This document shows positions 12,398 to 24,300 of a stretch of 64,000 nucleotides of DNA, piece after piece (the stretch's first letter is position 1; every line of letters begins with the position of its first letter). The stretch covers positions 10,868,001 through 10,932,000 of the forward strand of contig NC_061468.1 of NCBI RefSeq assembly GCF_022581195.2, given 5' to 3'. The DNA is from Helicoverpa zea. Its lineage: Eukaryota > Arthropoda > Insecta > Lepidoptera > Noctuidae. The translations under genes and the position numbers were made by a program. The notes under the pieces are model-generated. The model was not told where the DNA came from, made no database searches, and worked only from the letters and a program-made list of their open reading frames with translations.

Positions 12398-14153
12398 ATG
12401 AGTTCGAGCGTATGCTACAAGTGCAACCGGACGGGGCACTTCGCCCGCGAGTGTACCCAGGGCGGCGTCACTGCTCGCGACTCTGGCTTCAACCGCCAGC
12501 GCGAAAAGTGCTTCAAGTGCAACCGCGCCGGACACTTCGCGCGAGACTGCAAGGAGGAGGCTGACCGTTGCTACAGGTTAATATACCACCTTCTATCTTT
12601 ACTAACACTTCCAGACAAATCTACCTCGAGAAATAGAAGAGCCACCCTTTCCAGTCCTTTGTCGAAGAATTTGTAGTTTTTTATCCCGTGTTGAATCGTC
12701 AAAGCATTTCTGAATTGTATTAACAGAAGAATAACGAGACAATTTCATATTCGCCAACCGATAAGAAGTCTACTTATAATGGTCCGAATGAATTGTAAGT
12801 TTGTTGGTATCCTTTCATAGTAAATGGCCTGCAAAGACAGATAAGGGCTAACATAAGATGGCGACGGTGACCCATTGCTCAACCGTTCAGCTGCTCGGTG
12901 ACGCGATAGAGGCGATCAATCAAGCTTCTTATTCTATCGTTGCAACAGGTTAACGACATTTCAAACGATACACGGTTGTTCGTGTAGACATGAGGTATCT
13001 CTATTGGCTCGTTACGCATGAGTGATCACGTTTGAGCGCTTCCACTTACACGCATTCTATCGACTAGCATTTACCCACCACGAAACAAGTGCCACGCTAC
13101 GACTCTTATAAAGTGATACAGTATTGTATTACATACATACAATTTCAGATTTCTATTCATACTAGTAACAAAATCAATATTCTTGCTAGATAAACTAGTT
13201 TGCTCGAAGCCAAGCTCGCTTAAGTTACGCCTAACCAACACATCGACTTTTTTGAACTGGGTGTGTTTCTACTCATGATATTGAGTAAACGTTAGCACAC
13301 GATGATTCTTATCCGAGTCACGGCCTTTATCGTTAAATCATATCTAAAAACCAGTTTAGATAAAAAGAAGAATCGTCTTTGATGTTTCTTTGCTATTTGA
13401 TCATAGTCCGAAGTTCTCAAGATAATATACCACAATATATCTGGAGACATCAATAACCGATTTAATGTAGGTATAATTGTCCCCAGCTAAGGAGGTCGTA
13501 GAGAAAGTGTGGTGTTCAAATGTCACGTGGAACCGTTGGCATTGACCTTGGCTTCACACGTGACCAATTAACTTGTCAACGACCTTATTTAAATTGTAGA
13601 TGGATGTTATTTTTCTAGGTGTATTGGTGTTGAGTGCATACTTATAGTTCGGCCATTCAGAGAATGCGTTCCTGACACGTCGCGATTGAACTGACGACGT
13701 AACTTTGCAATGGCGTTGCAGTTACGATAAAAATATTTTTGCTGGTTGTTTACCGTTTTAACAATTGAGGAGCATTAAAACAACATTATTATATCAATAA
13801 TCAATGAATGTAGTTACGTCGTCAGTTCAATCGCGACGTGTCAGGAACGCATTCTCTGAATGGCCGAACTATAATAGTGGTGTTTATTTGTATGACGCAG
13901 ATGTAACGGCACGGGACACATAGCGCGCGAGTGCGCGCAGAGTCCGGACGAGCCGTCGTGTTACAACTGCAACAAGACCGGGCACATCGCACGGAACTGC
14001 CCCGAGGGCGGGCGCGATAGCTCCAACCAGACCTGCTACAACTGCAACAAGTCCGGCCACATCTCACGCAACTGCCCCGACGGCACCAAGACTTGCTATG
14101 TGTGCGGAAAGCCCGGACACATCTCCCGCGACTGCGATGAGGAGCGGAACTAA
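12398..14153 (+). CDS. CNBP: CNBP/ZNF9-type CCHC zinc-knuckle nucleic-acid-binding protein
   Basis: Two coding exons, 12398-12576 and 13901-14153, give 143 residues. Six zinc knuckles of the form C-X2-C-X4-GH-X4-C are visible: [14 protein letters not shown] (residues 6-19), [14 protein letters not shown] (~38-51), a third split by the intron ([14 protein letters not shown]), then [28 protein letters not shown] and [14 protein letters not shown]. The linker after knuckle 1 ([14 protein letters not shown]) stands where vertebrate CNBP has its RGG box; vertebrate CNBP has seven knuckles. The family binds single-stranded nucleic acid and promotes translation of certain mRNAs, in cytoplasm and nucleus. 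The ATG at 12398 gives MSSSVCYKC; a splice-acceptor-like TTGTTCCAG lies 3 bp upstream, so an untranslated first exon may exist further left. The intron carries a MITE ending 29 bp before exon 2. Confidence 0.95.
13645..13871. mobile_element. 227-bp MITE, copy 1 (TA target duplication, perfect 60-bp inverted repeats)
   Basis: Ends read TAGTTCGGCCATTCAGAGAA and its exact complement. The terminal inverted repeats match over 60 bp, each side flanked by TA (13643-13644 and 13872-13873). The interior is AT-rich with no gene. The sequence is the same, base for base as far as I can compare by eye, as 53570-53796. A TA duplication and long inverted repeats fit a non-autonomous Tc1/mariner-type element. 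Its right end is 29 bp from the 3' splice site of CNBP exon 2. Confidence 0.85.
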
Positions 14154-14184
14154 CACACGCCTCGTCGCGATTGCCTATATATAA

Positions 14185-14916
14185 AATAAACTATGTATAT
14201 TATGATGCCACGCACGGACGATAAGCAAAGGACGCGATACGCGACACTAGATCGTAAGACCACACGACTGTATTAAATTAATGCAACGGAATTATAAATC
14301 AGGATGCAGCAGCGGTATTCTCGTGACAGACTGAGGTGTATGATTTTTAAAATGTTGACTTGTATATAGGTCTCCCCGCCGCGCGAGCGCCGGCGGCGCT
14401 CGTCGATACGTTAATGTTTGTTCTTGCACGACGTGAACGAGTTATTGTGTTTTAAATCATTTAATAATCGTGATTGAACTATTGAGGAGGTAGCGTTACA
14501 GTTTTTAGCATTACAGAGTATATATTTAATATATTTTGTACAGATTTTTTTGACAAAAGATAAATTGGATGCTGGCGTATAATGCGTTTTCAATGTGAAG
14601 AGTGGAGGCCCCGGAGCGACCCGTACCCCTTCTGGACTCTCTTGTTCGTCTTGTTATACAGTAATCGTTGTTCTTACGCGATCGTACTGCGATCCGACGA
14701 GTCTCAATCTTACATCCTATCACTTCGCGTGATTTATTTTTATTGATCAATTCCTTTGTTTATGAGATCCTGCTAACTTGTGGAGAATTCAGTGGTTAAT
14801 TAGAATTTCATCAATCAAAACATTTTTTATTTTGTTATCCCTGTCAATGTGCCTCTCTGTAATACATAATGTATAATGATTACTCAAATAACAGTGGGAG
14901 ATGATTCATTAATAAA
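14185..14916 (+). terminator. CNBP 3' untranslated region with two poly(A) signals
   Basis: AATAAA occurs at 14185-14190, 32 bp after the stop codon, and again at 14911-14916 followed by T-rich sequence. Either could define the mRNA end, giving short and long 3' UTRs. No coding sequence is seen between them. Confidence 0.5.
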
Positions 14917-15289
14917 ATCTTGCCTTATTATTTCACAAGTTTTCATCTTGCTCTTTGCTTTTAGTATCATACATATTTATTTCAAACTTGTACTATGTGC
15001 TCGCAACTTGGACACACAACAGCTATTTTAGTCTCCCAAGTCTAATCACTTAGAATTAATCACATCACTGAGATTATGTCAACTGACTGAACAAGAGGGC
15101 ATTACCTATCCTACAACCAACCCTAACATTCATACAAAACTCGTACACCACATGTTTTTTTTGTTCAACACTGGAAGACCTGATAGACACATTTTATTGC
15201 CACAAAACGTGGCTATGCTCAATGTTGCCAGTCTCTTGGACGCATTCCCAAGTGACGGCAATGATGATTTTTTTGCCATATTTTTAACC

Positions 15290-15810
15290 GACTTCCCAAA
15301 AAGGAGGAGGTTATCAATTCGGCCGGTATGTTTTTTTTTTTTTTTTTTTTTTTCTATGTATGTACATCGATTACTCCGAGGTTTATAGACCGATTTACGT
15401 GATTCTTTTTTTGTTCGACTCGGAATAGCTGCCAGTTGGTCCCATAGTCATCAGGTCAGGATCTGATGATGGAAACCTTGAGAAATCGAGGGCAACCTTC
15501 GAAAGTTGTAGGCATACACAGGGTAAAAACTTGACACTCAGGTGTACGCCTAAAAGCACTATTCAACTGTGAAGCTTTGGAGCTGATCTGATGATGGAAA
15601 CCAGAGAGGGTCGAGGGAACTCGACAACTGAATATGTAAACTACCTCGTGTTTGGGCTTAAATTATTTGTATTGACAAGACCTTTGCAACAGTGAAGGTT
15701 TGGAGCTGACCTGATGATGGAGACCAGAGAAAGTAAGTCGAGGGAACTCGACAACTGAATATGTAAAATACCTCGTATTTGGACTTATATTCTTTGTATT
15801 GATGAGAACT
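15290..15810 (+). repeat. dispersed lepidopteran repeat with poly-T tract and internal 123-bp duplication
   Basis: It begins ACCGACTTCCCAAAAAGGAG and has a pure T run at about 15331-15352. Two units from GTGAAGSTTTGGAGCTGAYC start at 15569 and 15692, each with the same AACTCGACAACTGAATATGT core. A third partial unit precedes them near 15465. No reading frame; intergenic between CNBP and Mcr. Confidence 0.6.
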
Positions 15811-15900
15811 TCTCACTTGTATGGATAGTGACAACTATTCGTATCACTGAAAAGCTTTAAATAAAAAACTTTTTTACAAAAAAATTAAACCGACTTCCCA

Positions 15901-16041
15901 AAACACTAAAAAGCAAAAAAAAACTATTTTTAGGTGCATCGGCCTAGAAGTCGGTGGCAAAATTAACTTAGTAACATCCATTAGACACCGACTTCTAGGC
16001 CGATGCACCTAAAAATAGTTTTTTTTTGCTTTTTAGTGTTT
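15901..16041. repeat. 141-bp foldback with perfect 56-bp arms
   Basis: The left arm 15901-15956 is the exact complement of 15986-16041, with a 29-bp spacer. Outer ends are AAACACTAAAAAGC; the inner part contains GGTGCATCGGCCTAGAAGTC. The left arm follows the phrase CCGACTTCCCAAAA, which also opens the repeat at 15290, so the foldback seems to arise from inverted copies of that family's end. RNA from here would form a long hairpin. Confidence 0.8.
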
Positions 16042-18328
16042 TTTACATAATACGGTCTCTTCCAACATTGCACAAAATAATTATTACTATATCCGAGTAC
16101 CATAAGAAGACACCAGTTTTATTTAAGACTCTAAAATAAGCAACTAAATGTAGGAACCTTCTATGTGCCTGAACCTATGTTGAAATGGATGATGAATTGC
16201 TGAAACTATTGCATGAACAAGGAATATGCCTATGGCACGGCGAATTAAAAAAACAAATTAGTCCGTCTTTTAGATTACCCTAAAATAATGGACACGTAAC
16301 TATTTTTTCCTTTTTCTCTCACAAACAAATAACAAAGATACAAAAACATCATTGACATTATATTAAAAACATTGTATTTCGTGTTACGTCACTTTTAAGT
16401 ACTACATAGACGTGACGTCACGAATTCCCACTCAATCTCACTTAAAATGAAAAAATACGTGTTCAATAGTTTTGCTAATGTATAAAGCGGCCTAATAAAA
16501 TCACTATTTTGTTAACCCTGTCTTCTCGCCTATTGTTGAATCAGTGCCTGACAGATTTGATTAGGCAAAGCGTTTCTTAAGCCCAAGAAAAGACTTGTCG
16601 ACTATCTAGATTGAACAGCGAAAATAAGCATGTTAAGGTGATTTCGCTCGGCTGCTCAGGCACTTTAGGTAGGTACACTGAATGTTGTATAAGTAAGTAC
16701 CTACTCATGGATAAACATTGAATTCGAAAAGCTACCAACGTGGGCAAAAGCAAAACCGCCAGATCAATAATCCCGCCTGCTGGAACCTTGAGCGGGTTGT
16801 AATAAGGGGAATCCATCAAAGCTAAACGGCATGCCGCATTTTTTATATTCTGCCAGTCTGTAGGTCCTCTGTGAGTTGGTATTTGCCTTCAGTTTTGGAG
16901 ATAGCATTACTGCCGTAAGTGCGCTGTCCACTGGAGAATTAAGCATAAAGATGCTGCTGTCGGACAGTTATTGGTCAGTGGGTCGTCTTAGGTTATTAGA
17001 AAAAAAAAATGCTTGAATTAAGGAATTTGTTTCTTTTTCTTTTCCATTTTAGGGTTTATGTGGTGTGCACTTCTCTTCACCCTCGAGGCAGAAATGTACA
17101 TGTATATACTTTAAAAAGTAAGTTTATGAGGTAAAAACAACCCAGATTGAGCTTACATATTTAATAACAATGGATAGAAAGCAGCACTACACTTACTGAC
17201 TGAACCCCGCGTCTAACCGAATGCCCCATAATGTAACTAATGCAACCTTACGTTACAAAACGTTTAAATGCTTAAAACAAAATATTGCTAGATACGGAAA
17301 TATGTTTAATCCATTGGAGTTACAATTACAAGTCGTTGTTCGACGAACGGAGACGGAACCAGTTCAAAAAAATCCGTTTGTTCCATAGACAAGATAGCAT
17401 TTAAAAAAACGAAATTATATTGCGAGTCCCAAGCGCATTAACTTTAAAAAAACTCAATATCTGAGATGCAGCGACAGATTCACTACTATTTAAAATACAT
17501 AAAGGGTATTTTAAATGCTACGATCAGGAATTATCAATTTACGATTAAGTTGTTACCTTAACGGAACTTACCGGTTTTTTCACTAGCCGGGCGTGGTGAA
17601 GTGCGGCTGCGCGACAATCGCATTTTCTTGAATGAAGTGAGTAATGGGACGTTGTTAACGTTCTTGTTTATTTATTTGAATTAAACTTATTTTAAATGAT
17701 TTTCTTTTAAATTTTGTGATTTTCTATGTTTATAGGTAGTATAGTGAAGTTTTAGTGCAAATGTGTTTGTTTACTTTCTTCAAAATATAAAGTCGGAGAG
17801 TATCCATGGGCGTTAACTTCAGGTTAAGAGATTGTTAATTTTATTATTAAATTAAAATTAAGGTTAATCGAGTATTAAACTCGTTCAGTGTTTATATATT
17901 TAGCTATAATTTGGTATGTGTGATCGGTGTTACATAATTAACTGAACTTTTAACTGACAATAGTTGTTGTTTACGTTGGCCAACGATTGTCGCAAATTCG
18001 AATGTTAATTTAAACATCTTCATTAACTATCAAATACGTTTGGTTTTACATAGATCTTACATGCAGCTATTACAACTTTATGTGCCACTTGTTTTAAAAA
18101 GATATTTGATTAAAATCATAGTTTAATAAAGTAGTATATTCACGTATCGTATAGCTGTCGGTCACCTAGCCCTATTGTTAAATTAAACACAACAATATCT
18201 GTTGTTCACATTTTATTAATAAGAATATTACTCAAATTAAACCTAAAGGACGAATTCCTTAATAGCAGCAAAGTACAAGCTTACTTAGTTATTAATTTTG
18301 TAACCTTAAGTTTTGCCTTATATTACAG
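16042..18328. other. intergenic / Mcr upstream region
   Basis: No coding exon recognised. It should contain the Mcr promoter. A possible untranslated first exon ends at 17636 (AATGAA|GTGAGT) after a GC-richer segment at 17580-17625. A matching acceptor (TATATTACAG) at 18328 precedes the first coding exon. Open frames around 16577-16946 show no family features. Confidence 0.45.
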
Positions 18329-18352
18329 GCAAACAAAATCAAAGACTGAATT

Positions 18353-21300
18353 ATGAATCTCTTATTTTTAACATACATACTATCTACAACAGTATTAAAG
18401 CTATGTTCATCACAAGACTATGCATCTCCAACATACAATCCGGATATAAGTCAGACAAACCCAACAAATGATTACCTCAACCCGGACCCAAAGTATGACA
18501 ACCCATACGACCCCAATAGGAGGTATCAGAATCGTAATCAGAACGATCCAACCCAACAATATGATCCGAACCGTCCGTATGATCCAAACCGAAGCCAATA
18601 TGACCCAAGTCGGAGTCAATATGACACCAACCGGAATCAATATGAAGCAGACAGGAGGTACAATCAAGATGTGAACTACAACTCCAACCAGTATACTCCT
18701 GATAATACTCCTAGACCGTGGGACTCAAGCAGGACATACAGCACATCCTTTAAAGGTGCTCCTTTGGAACATGAGAGTGTCATTATCAATGAAGCGTAAG
18801 TACCATTGACACTTTATAAAGTAAATTACTAAGAGCATCTAAAAGTTTATTTTGTGAGCAATTAAGCCTGTTTAGAAAAAAAATTATATGAAAATATTTA
18901 GTAATTATATTAAAATATCTCGCAAACTTCTGCTAAGAACAAGAATTATATCTTCTGAACATTGTAGCTTATATCATACTTTCATTATAAAACAAGCAAT
19001 TTCATAATAATATAACGTTAATAACATTTAGTACAACATTGGTTATTAATTTCCCAGGACCTACTTCATAGTGGCATCTAGGATGGTGAGGCCAGGTCAG
19101 ATCTACAAGATATCAGCGAACATACTGCAAGCCCGCATGCAGATGACTATCAGGGCCTCAATCTCCTGCAATGGAGTTGAAATTACTGATGTCAACCAGA
19201 GAGTGAAGGAGGGTGTGCCTGAAATATTGAATATGAGAGTAAGTTTCTTTTGTTTATGTATGTTATATTCTAGAAGATTCTAGAAGGCAGACTGTTCAAT
19301 TTGATCATACATTGAAAATTCAAGTGTTTTTTCATTCGCCATTTTCATGCACACAGCTCTATTTCAAAACATGTTGCCGAGCTCATAACTCATCAAAATA
19401 AAATTTAAAGTAGTTTTTAAACAAAATTCAGGCTAAACCTTTCTGAATTTCGTTTAATAAACTAACATATAACACCTTTATAATTTAGTATGTACAATAC
19501 AACTATTGCACACTTGCCCAGTGAGATGAGTATGGGTAAATCTCCCCAGTTTACGCGGGGCCTTTGTCCAGCACTGGACAATTTTCACCTCTAACAACTA
19601 AGTACAATTACTATTAATATACCCCAGGTACCGCCAACAACAGTCCCAGGAGACTACAAGCTCCGAGTAGAAGGGTTGTACCTGGACACGCCGTTCGGAG
19701 GCCGCGCCTTCATCAACGAGTCGCAGCTCACCTTCTCCAGGCGATTCATGACCATATTCATACAGATGGACAAGCCTGTTTATATGCAGGGACAGACTGG
19801 TGAGTTTATATTGGCAAAATACATTCTATAATTAAAAAAAAACAAAAACTAGCATTGAAGTCAATAAGGATTTTATAGCTTTGCTAATTATAAGTCTATC
19901 TTTCCAGTCATCATATGAAACTCAGAAATGTTAGAATTTTTCACAAAAATACTAATGAGAAAATACTGGATTTACAGAGAAAAATATTCAACTAGCTTCC
20001 TAGGTTTCATCCGTGTTCACGAACCCTGATAAAAATAAGCCTGTAGCTAAATGGGCTATCTGACACTGACATAATTAAAAAATAAAATTGGTCCAGAAGT
20101 TCTATAGATCATCTAACAAACAAAAAAAACCTCATCACTAACACCAGTACTGAATTTCAGTCCGTTTCCGCGTGATACCGATCAACACGGAGCTGAAGGC
20201 GTTCGGCCGCGCTATCGACGTGTTCATCCTGGACCCCAACCGTCGTATTATGAAGAGGTGGCTCTCTAGACAGGTATGCTAATCTTTGTCTACATCTTTG
20301 TATAAAAATAGGGCAAAAAGATACCTGGGGGAGCTAATTCAGGTTTCAGAAAGGAGGTCTTCGTTCTATATAAAGCCATATATCAAAGAATCAATTAAAG
20401 TATGTATGAATAAAGTAAGACTAGAATTTTAGTTGATCAAAAAAAAAATTACGCTCTCTTCCAAATGTCTCGAAATTAGATGCTGCTTGCCGACAGTGAA
20501 AAATAGTAAACTAGCGTGGGCTATCTGACACTGAAATAATTTTCAAATCGGCCCAGTGGTTCCTGAGATTAGTGTGTTTAATCAGAGAACTCTTCAGCTT
20601 AATAATATGAGTATAGATGAAGATTTATTACATGTCTCAAGAAAGATAGAAGTTAACCGCAAAGTACACGTCATATCATTCAGAGACACATATTACCACA
20701 TTGTAACCACTCCGTCTTGTCGGTAACAAGATTGATGGTATCACAATAAGTGAATAATGTCGCATTGTGCCACCCGATCGGATAGTCCAGTTAGTCCACT
20801 TGGATAGACTATTGTTCGCGCAAAGTATGCTCCAGTGTTACTGGATAGCTTGAGTTTTGTTACCATACTCACATAATTGTAACACATATAGCAAACATAC
20901 TTTATATCCAACTGGAAAATTCTCTAGTAATTTATTAAAGGCATTTTTGTATGTTATGTCCATGATAATGTCAAAAACTACCGGTCCGTATGTCTGAAAA
21001 GTATACAGTGGTAACCAGTGGCGAGGCGTCCTTATAAGCCGATTCCCATCGGCTTCCCTTTCGAATTTCAAGAAAGAAGCATAGGTATAAGTTATAATAT
21101 AGGTATATTAGGTATAATTAATATAATCTTTTCAACCACACAATTTAAATATGTAGGTATAACAAAACGCCTACCACCGTAAAAAAAAATTGTCTATTTA
21201 CTTGAAACATTTTGCTCCTACTAAATAAGCCGCGGCTTCCTCCTCCATACAAAACTACGCTTGCGTGACGTCATCCACGCCGCGCCGCGCGATGTTCGCA

Positions 21301-24300
21301 AAATAAGGGCGAGCGGTAAGCCGGCTCACGGAGCGGCTTCCACCAATCAAAACTCGCGAGTGAACGAGAAAGAACGCGTCAAGAGTAGAGTAGCTATATC
21401 TGTCTACGCGCGAGTGACAGCGCTTTCTCAAATATGTAAACAAACAAATCAGACAAATTCACTCTCATTGTTCTTATTTTGTTTTAGATAATACCATTAA
21501 CAATTTGTTCTTTGTATTACTTAATTGAATTTATTAGTGTGTGTATCATTTGGAAATAACATAGTTCGTGTGTGTGTTTTAGTTACATTATGTCAACATA
21601 GATGGCGTTGTGCATTTTTATGCAAATCCTGAATCGCGGTGTTAAGATTCTCCGCGATTTAATGACCCTAGTTGGGAATTTATTTATTTTTATGAATTCA
21701 CCAAGTATATAATTTTGATTAAATAGTTGTCAGTATCATTACTCCCTACTAATTCCCGCGATCGCACTGTGTGATCTGGTACTCAGTACAAGTACAATAC
21801 TACAGTGTGTGTACCTAGTGAAAATAGAGTTATCTGCGTTGAAATGATGTATTTTGATACGTAGACAGTTGGCATCAGGTTTCTTTTTAATGTACCTATA
21901 GCATTTATCGCATTAGACTGTTTTCCGATCCGACAGATTGTTTACTTTAGGAAGGAACTTATTTTTCAAGGTTAAGTTTTGAGAATAAAAACGTGTTTAA
22001 ATAAAACTCGGGCACGCCGCTCGGGTGAATTACCTACCAATATTACGTCTATATTAAAATTACTAACGTCCTGACGGATAAATACCTACGATAAATATCA
22101 ATGGCTAACAGGCCGTTGTAAATTAAATACTTAAAATGTATTGTTTCTAGTGCCAAGTTTTCTCAGATTATAGTACCTAGTTAATATACCTAACTAAAGA
22201 TATAATAAAGTTTTATAGATATTAATAATCTGCCGAATTCCTCGAGAAAACATGTTCAAACTATCAGTCTCTCAGTCAGTGCTAAAAGGTGGACTGAGAA
22301 ATTACCTCCATTACCTCTCCCCCCCCCATCCCTGAGTACTCCCCCCCCCAGTTTTTTTTTTTTGCTGCGGCTTCCCTATTTCATTAAACCACCCTTCGCC
22401 ACTGGTGGTAACCATTTCACATGAATCTTATTACCTCATAATAATATCAGACACAGTCAGTAACAATATTTAAAAATGTAACAATAAGTTTAGTAAATGA
22501 ATAGGTACAGAGAATAAAACCAGTAAAGGTATTTCCAACAGTACTTTTTATTTGTTTGCATAGGTACTTAAATTACCATGATCAAATGTTTACACTATGG
22601 GTCAGGCAAGAGTTCATTCTTTTATTACATGTTAATTTAGGTGCATACGTAAAGATGCACTAGTAGGCACTTTATATCTATACTATCTATACTAATATTA
22701 TAATGAGGAAAACTTTGTTTGTTTGTTTGGTTGTAATGAATAGGCTCAAAAACTACTGGACAGTTTTTAAAAATTCTTTCACCATTCGAAAGCTACATTA
22801 TCCACGAGTAACATAGGCTATATTTTATCCCGGAGCGGGCAGTAGTTACCACGGGACGCGGGTGAAACCGCGGGAAAACGGCTAGTTATATTTATAAACT
22901 AAGAGGTGTATGTTTCACGATTGGTGTATTTTAGTAAAATAAAAGTTAAGTTTTGTATGTTTGTGTGAGAACTTTTTTACTAGCTTCTGCCCGCATTCCG
23001 ACAAACTATTACGAGTAAGTTTTATCAAAGTCCATTCGTATAATATGCAAAATTCAACGTGAAAGAGTAACAAATCATCTAGAATATTAGTGGGAAAACG
23101 ATTGCGGAATTCTAAAAACAAAACAAAAGCTACATGAGCAGTACCTAGTATTCGCCTGATGATCTCACCCTTATTAATATCTTTCCACCCTACTTTACCA
23201 AAGTTCCAAGTCTAACAACAATTTCATCTGCAGAGTAACTTCGGCACAGTAAGTCTGCAGTACCAGATGTCAGACCAGCCGCTGTTCGGCGAGTGGTACA
23301 TCCGCGTGGAAGCTCTCGGCCAGATCGAGGAGACGCAGTTCCTGGTCGAGGAGTACTATCAGACCAGATATGAGGTATGTGCAGGACAAAAAAAAGAATA
23401 ATTTGTTTGTTATATCTGTCTTCTTGTCTGTGTTCTGTGTATAACTGTGTACATGAACTGTTTAATAAATAATGTAAGTTATGTAAAGTTAGGAAATTGT
23501 TTTTTTTTTGCATTGCATGTTTTTCATATTCAATTTGTGTTTGGCATCACACAAAATTCCTAAATAGCTTCTCCACCCAACTAGAATTTCAGACTCGTAT
23601 TATATAACTCCATATTTTCGTGTTAATTTATCAACAATTATGTTTTATATTAAAATTTTATCAAACAAATCTTAATCACCAGGTGAACGTAACAATGCCA
23701 GCATTCTTCTTCAACACGGAGCCCTTCATCCACGGGCGTATAATGGCCAACTACACGTCCGGCGCCCCCGTCCGCGGCAACCTGACGCTCAAGGCGACCA
23801 TACGGCCTATACCGCAGTACCGACCGCGGTACTATACGCAGGGACAGTTCAACAATAGAGGACAGTTTGGCGTAGCCAGTGGATATGGGACCAATCAGTA
23901 TACTAGAGGTGAGTTGTAGTACATTTTTTTTCCGTTTATCCAAGGACGTCATCATCATACTCCAAGCTGTTTCCCAACTATGTTAGGGTCGGCTTCCAGT
24001 CTAACCGGATGCAGCTGAGTACCAATGTTTTACAAGGAGCGACTGCTTATCTGACCTCCTCAACCCAGTTACCTTTGCAACCCGATACCCCTATCCACGG
24101 GCGTATAATGGCTAACTACACCTCCGGCGCCCCCGTCCGCGGCAACCTGACGCTCAAGGCGACCATACGGCCTATACCGCAGTACCGACCGCGGTACTAT
24201 ACGCAGGGACAGTTTAACAATAGGGGACAGTTTGGCGTAGCCAGTGGATATGGGACTAATCAGTATACTAGAGGTGAGTTACTTGAAGAATCTTTTCCAT

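Noticed and set aside
12376..12564. Open frame overlapping CNBP exon 1
   Set aside because: Shifted frame of the zinc-knuckle exon; the CCHC pattern is only in the frame starting at 12398.
13822..14067. Minus-strand Arg/Cys/Ser-rich open frame
   Set aside because: Antisense of CNBP exon 2 plus the MITE arm; the plus strand explains it.
21255..21491. Overlapping 62- and 76-codon frames repeated at 29441-29677
   Set aside because: Conserved only because they lie in both copies of the hAT-like element; no domain, and both strands are open in the GC-rich core.
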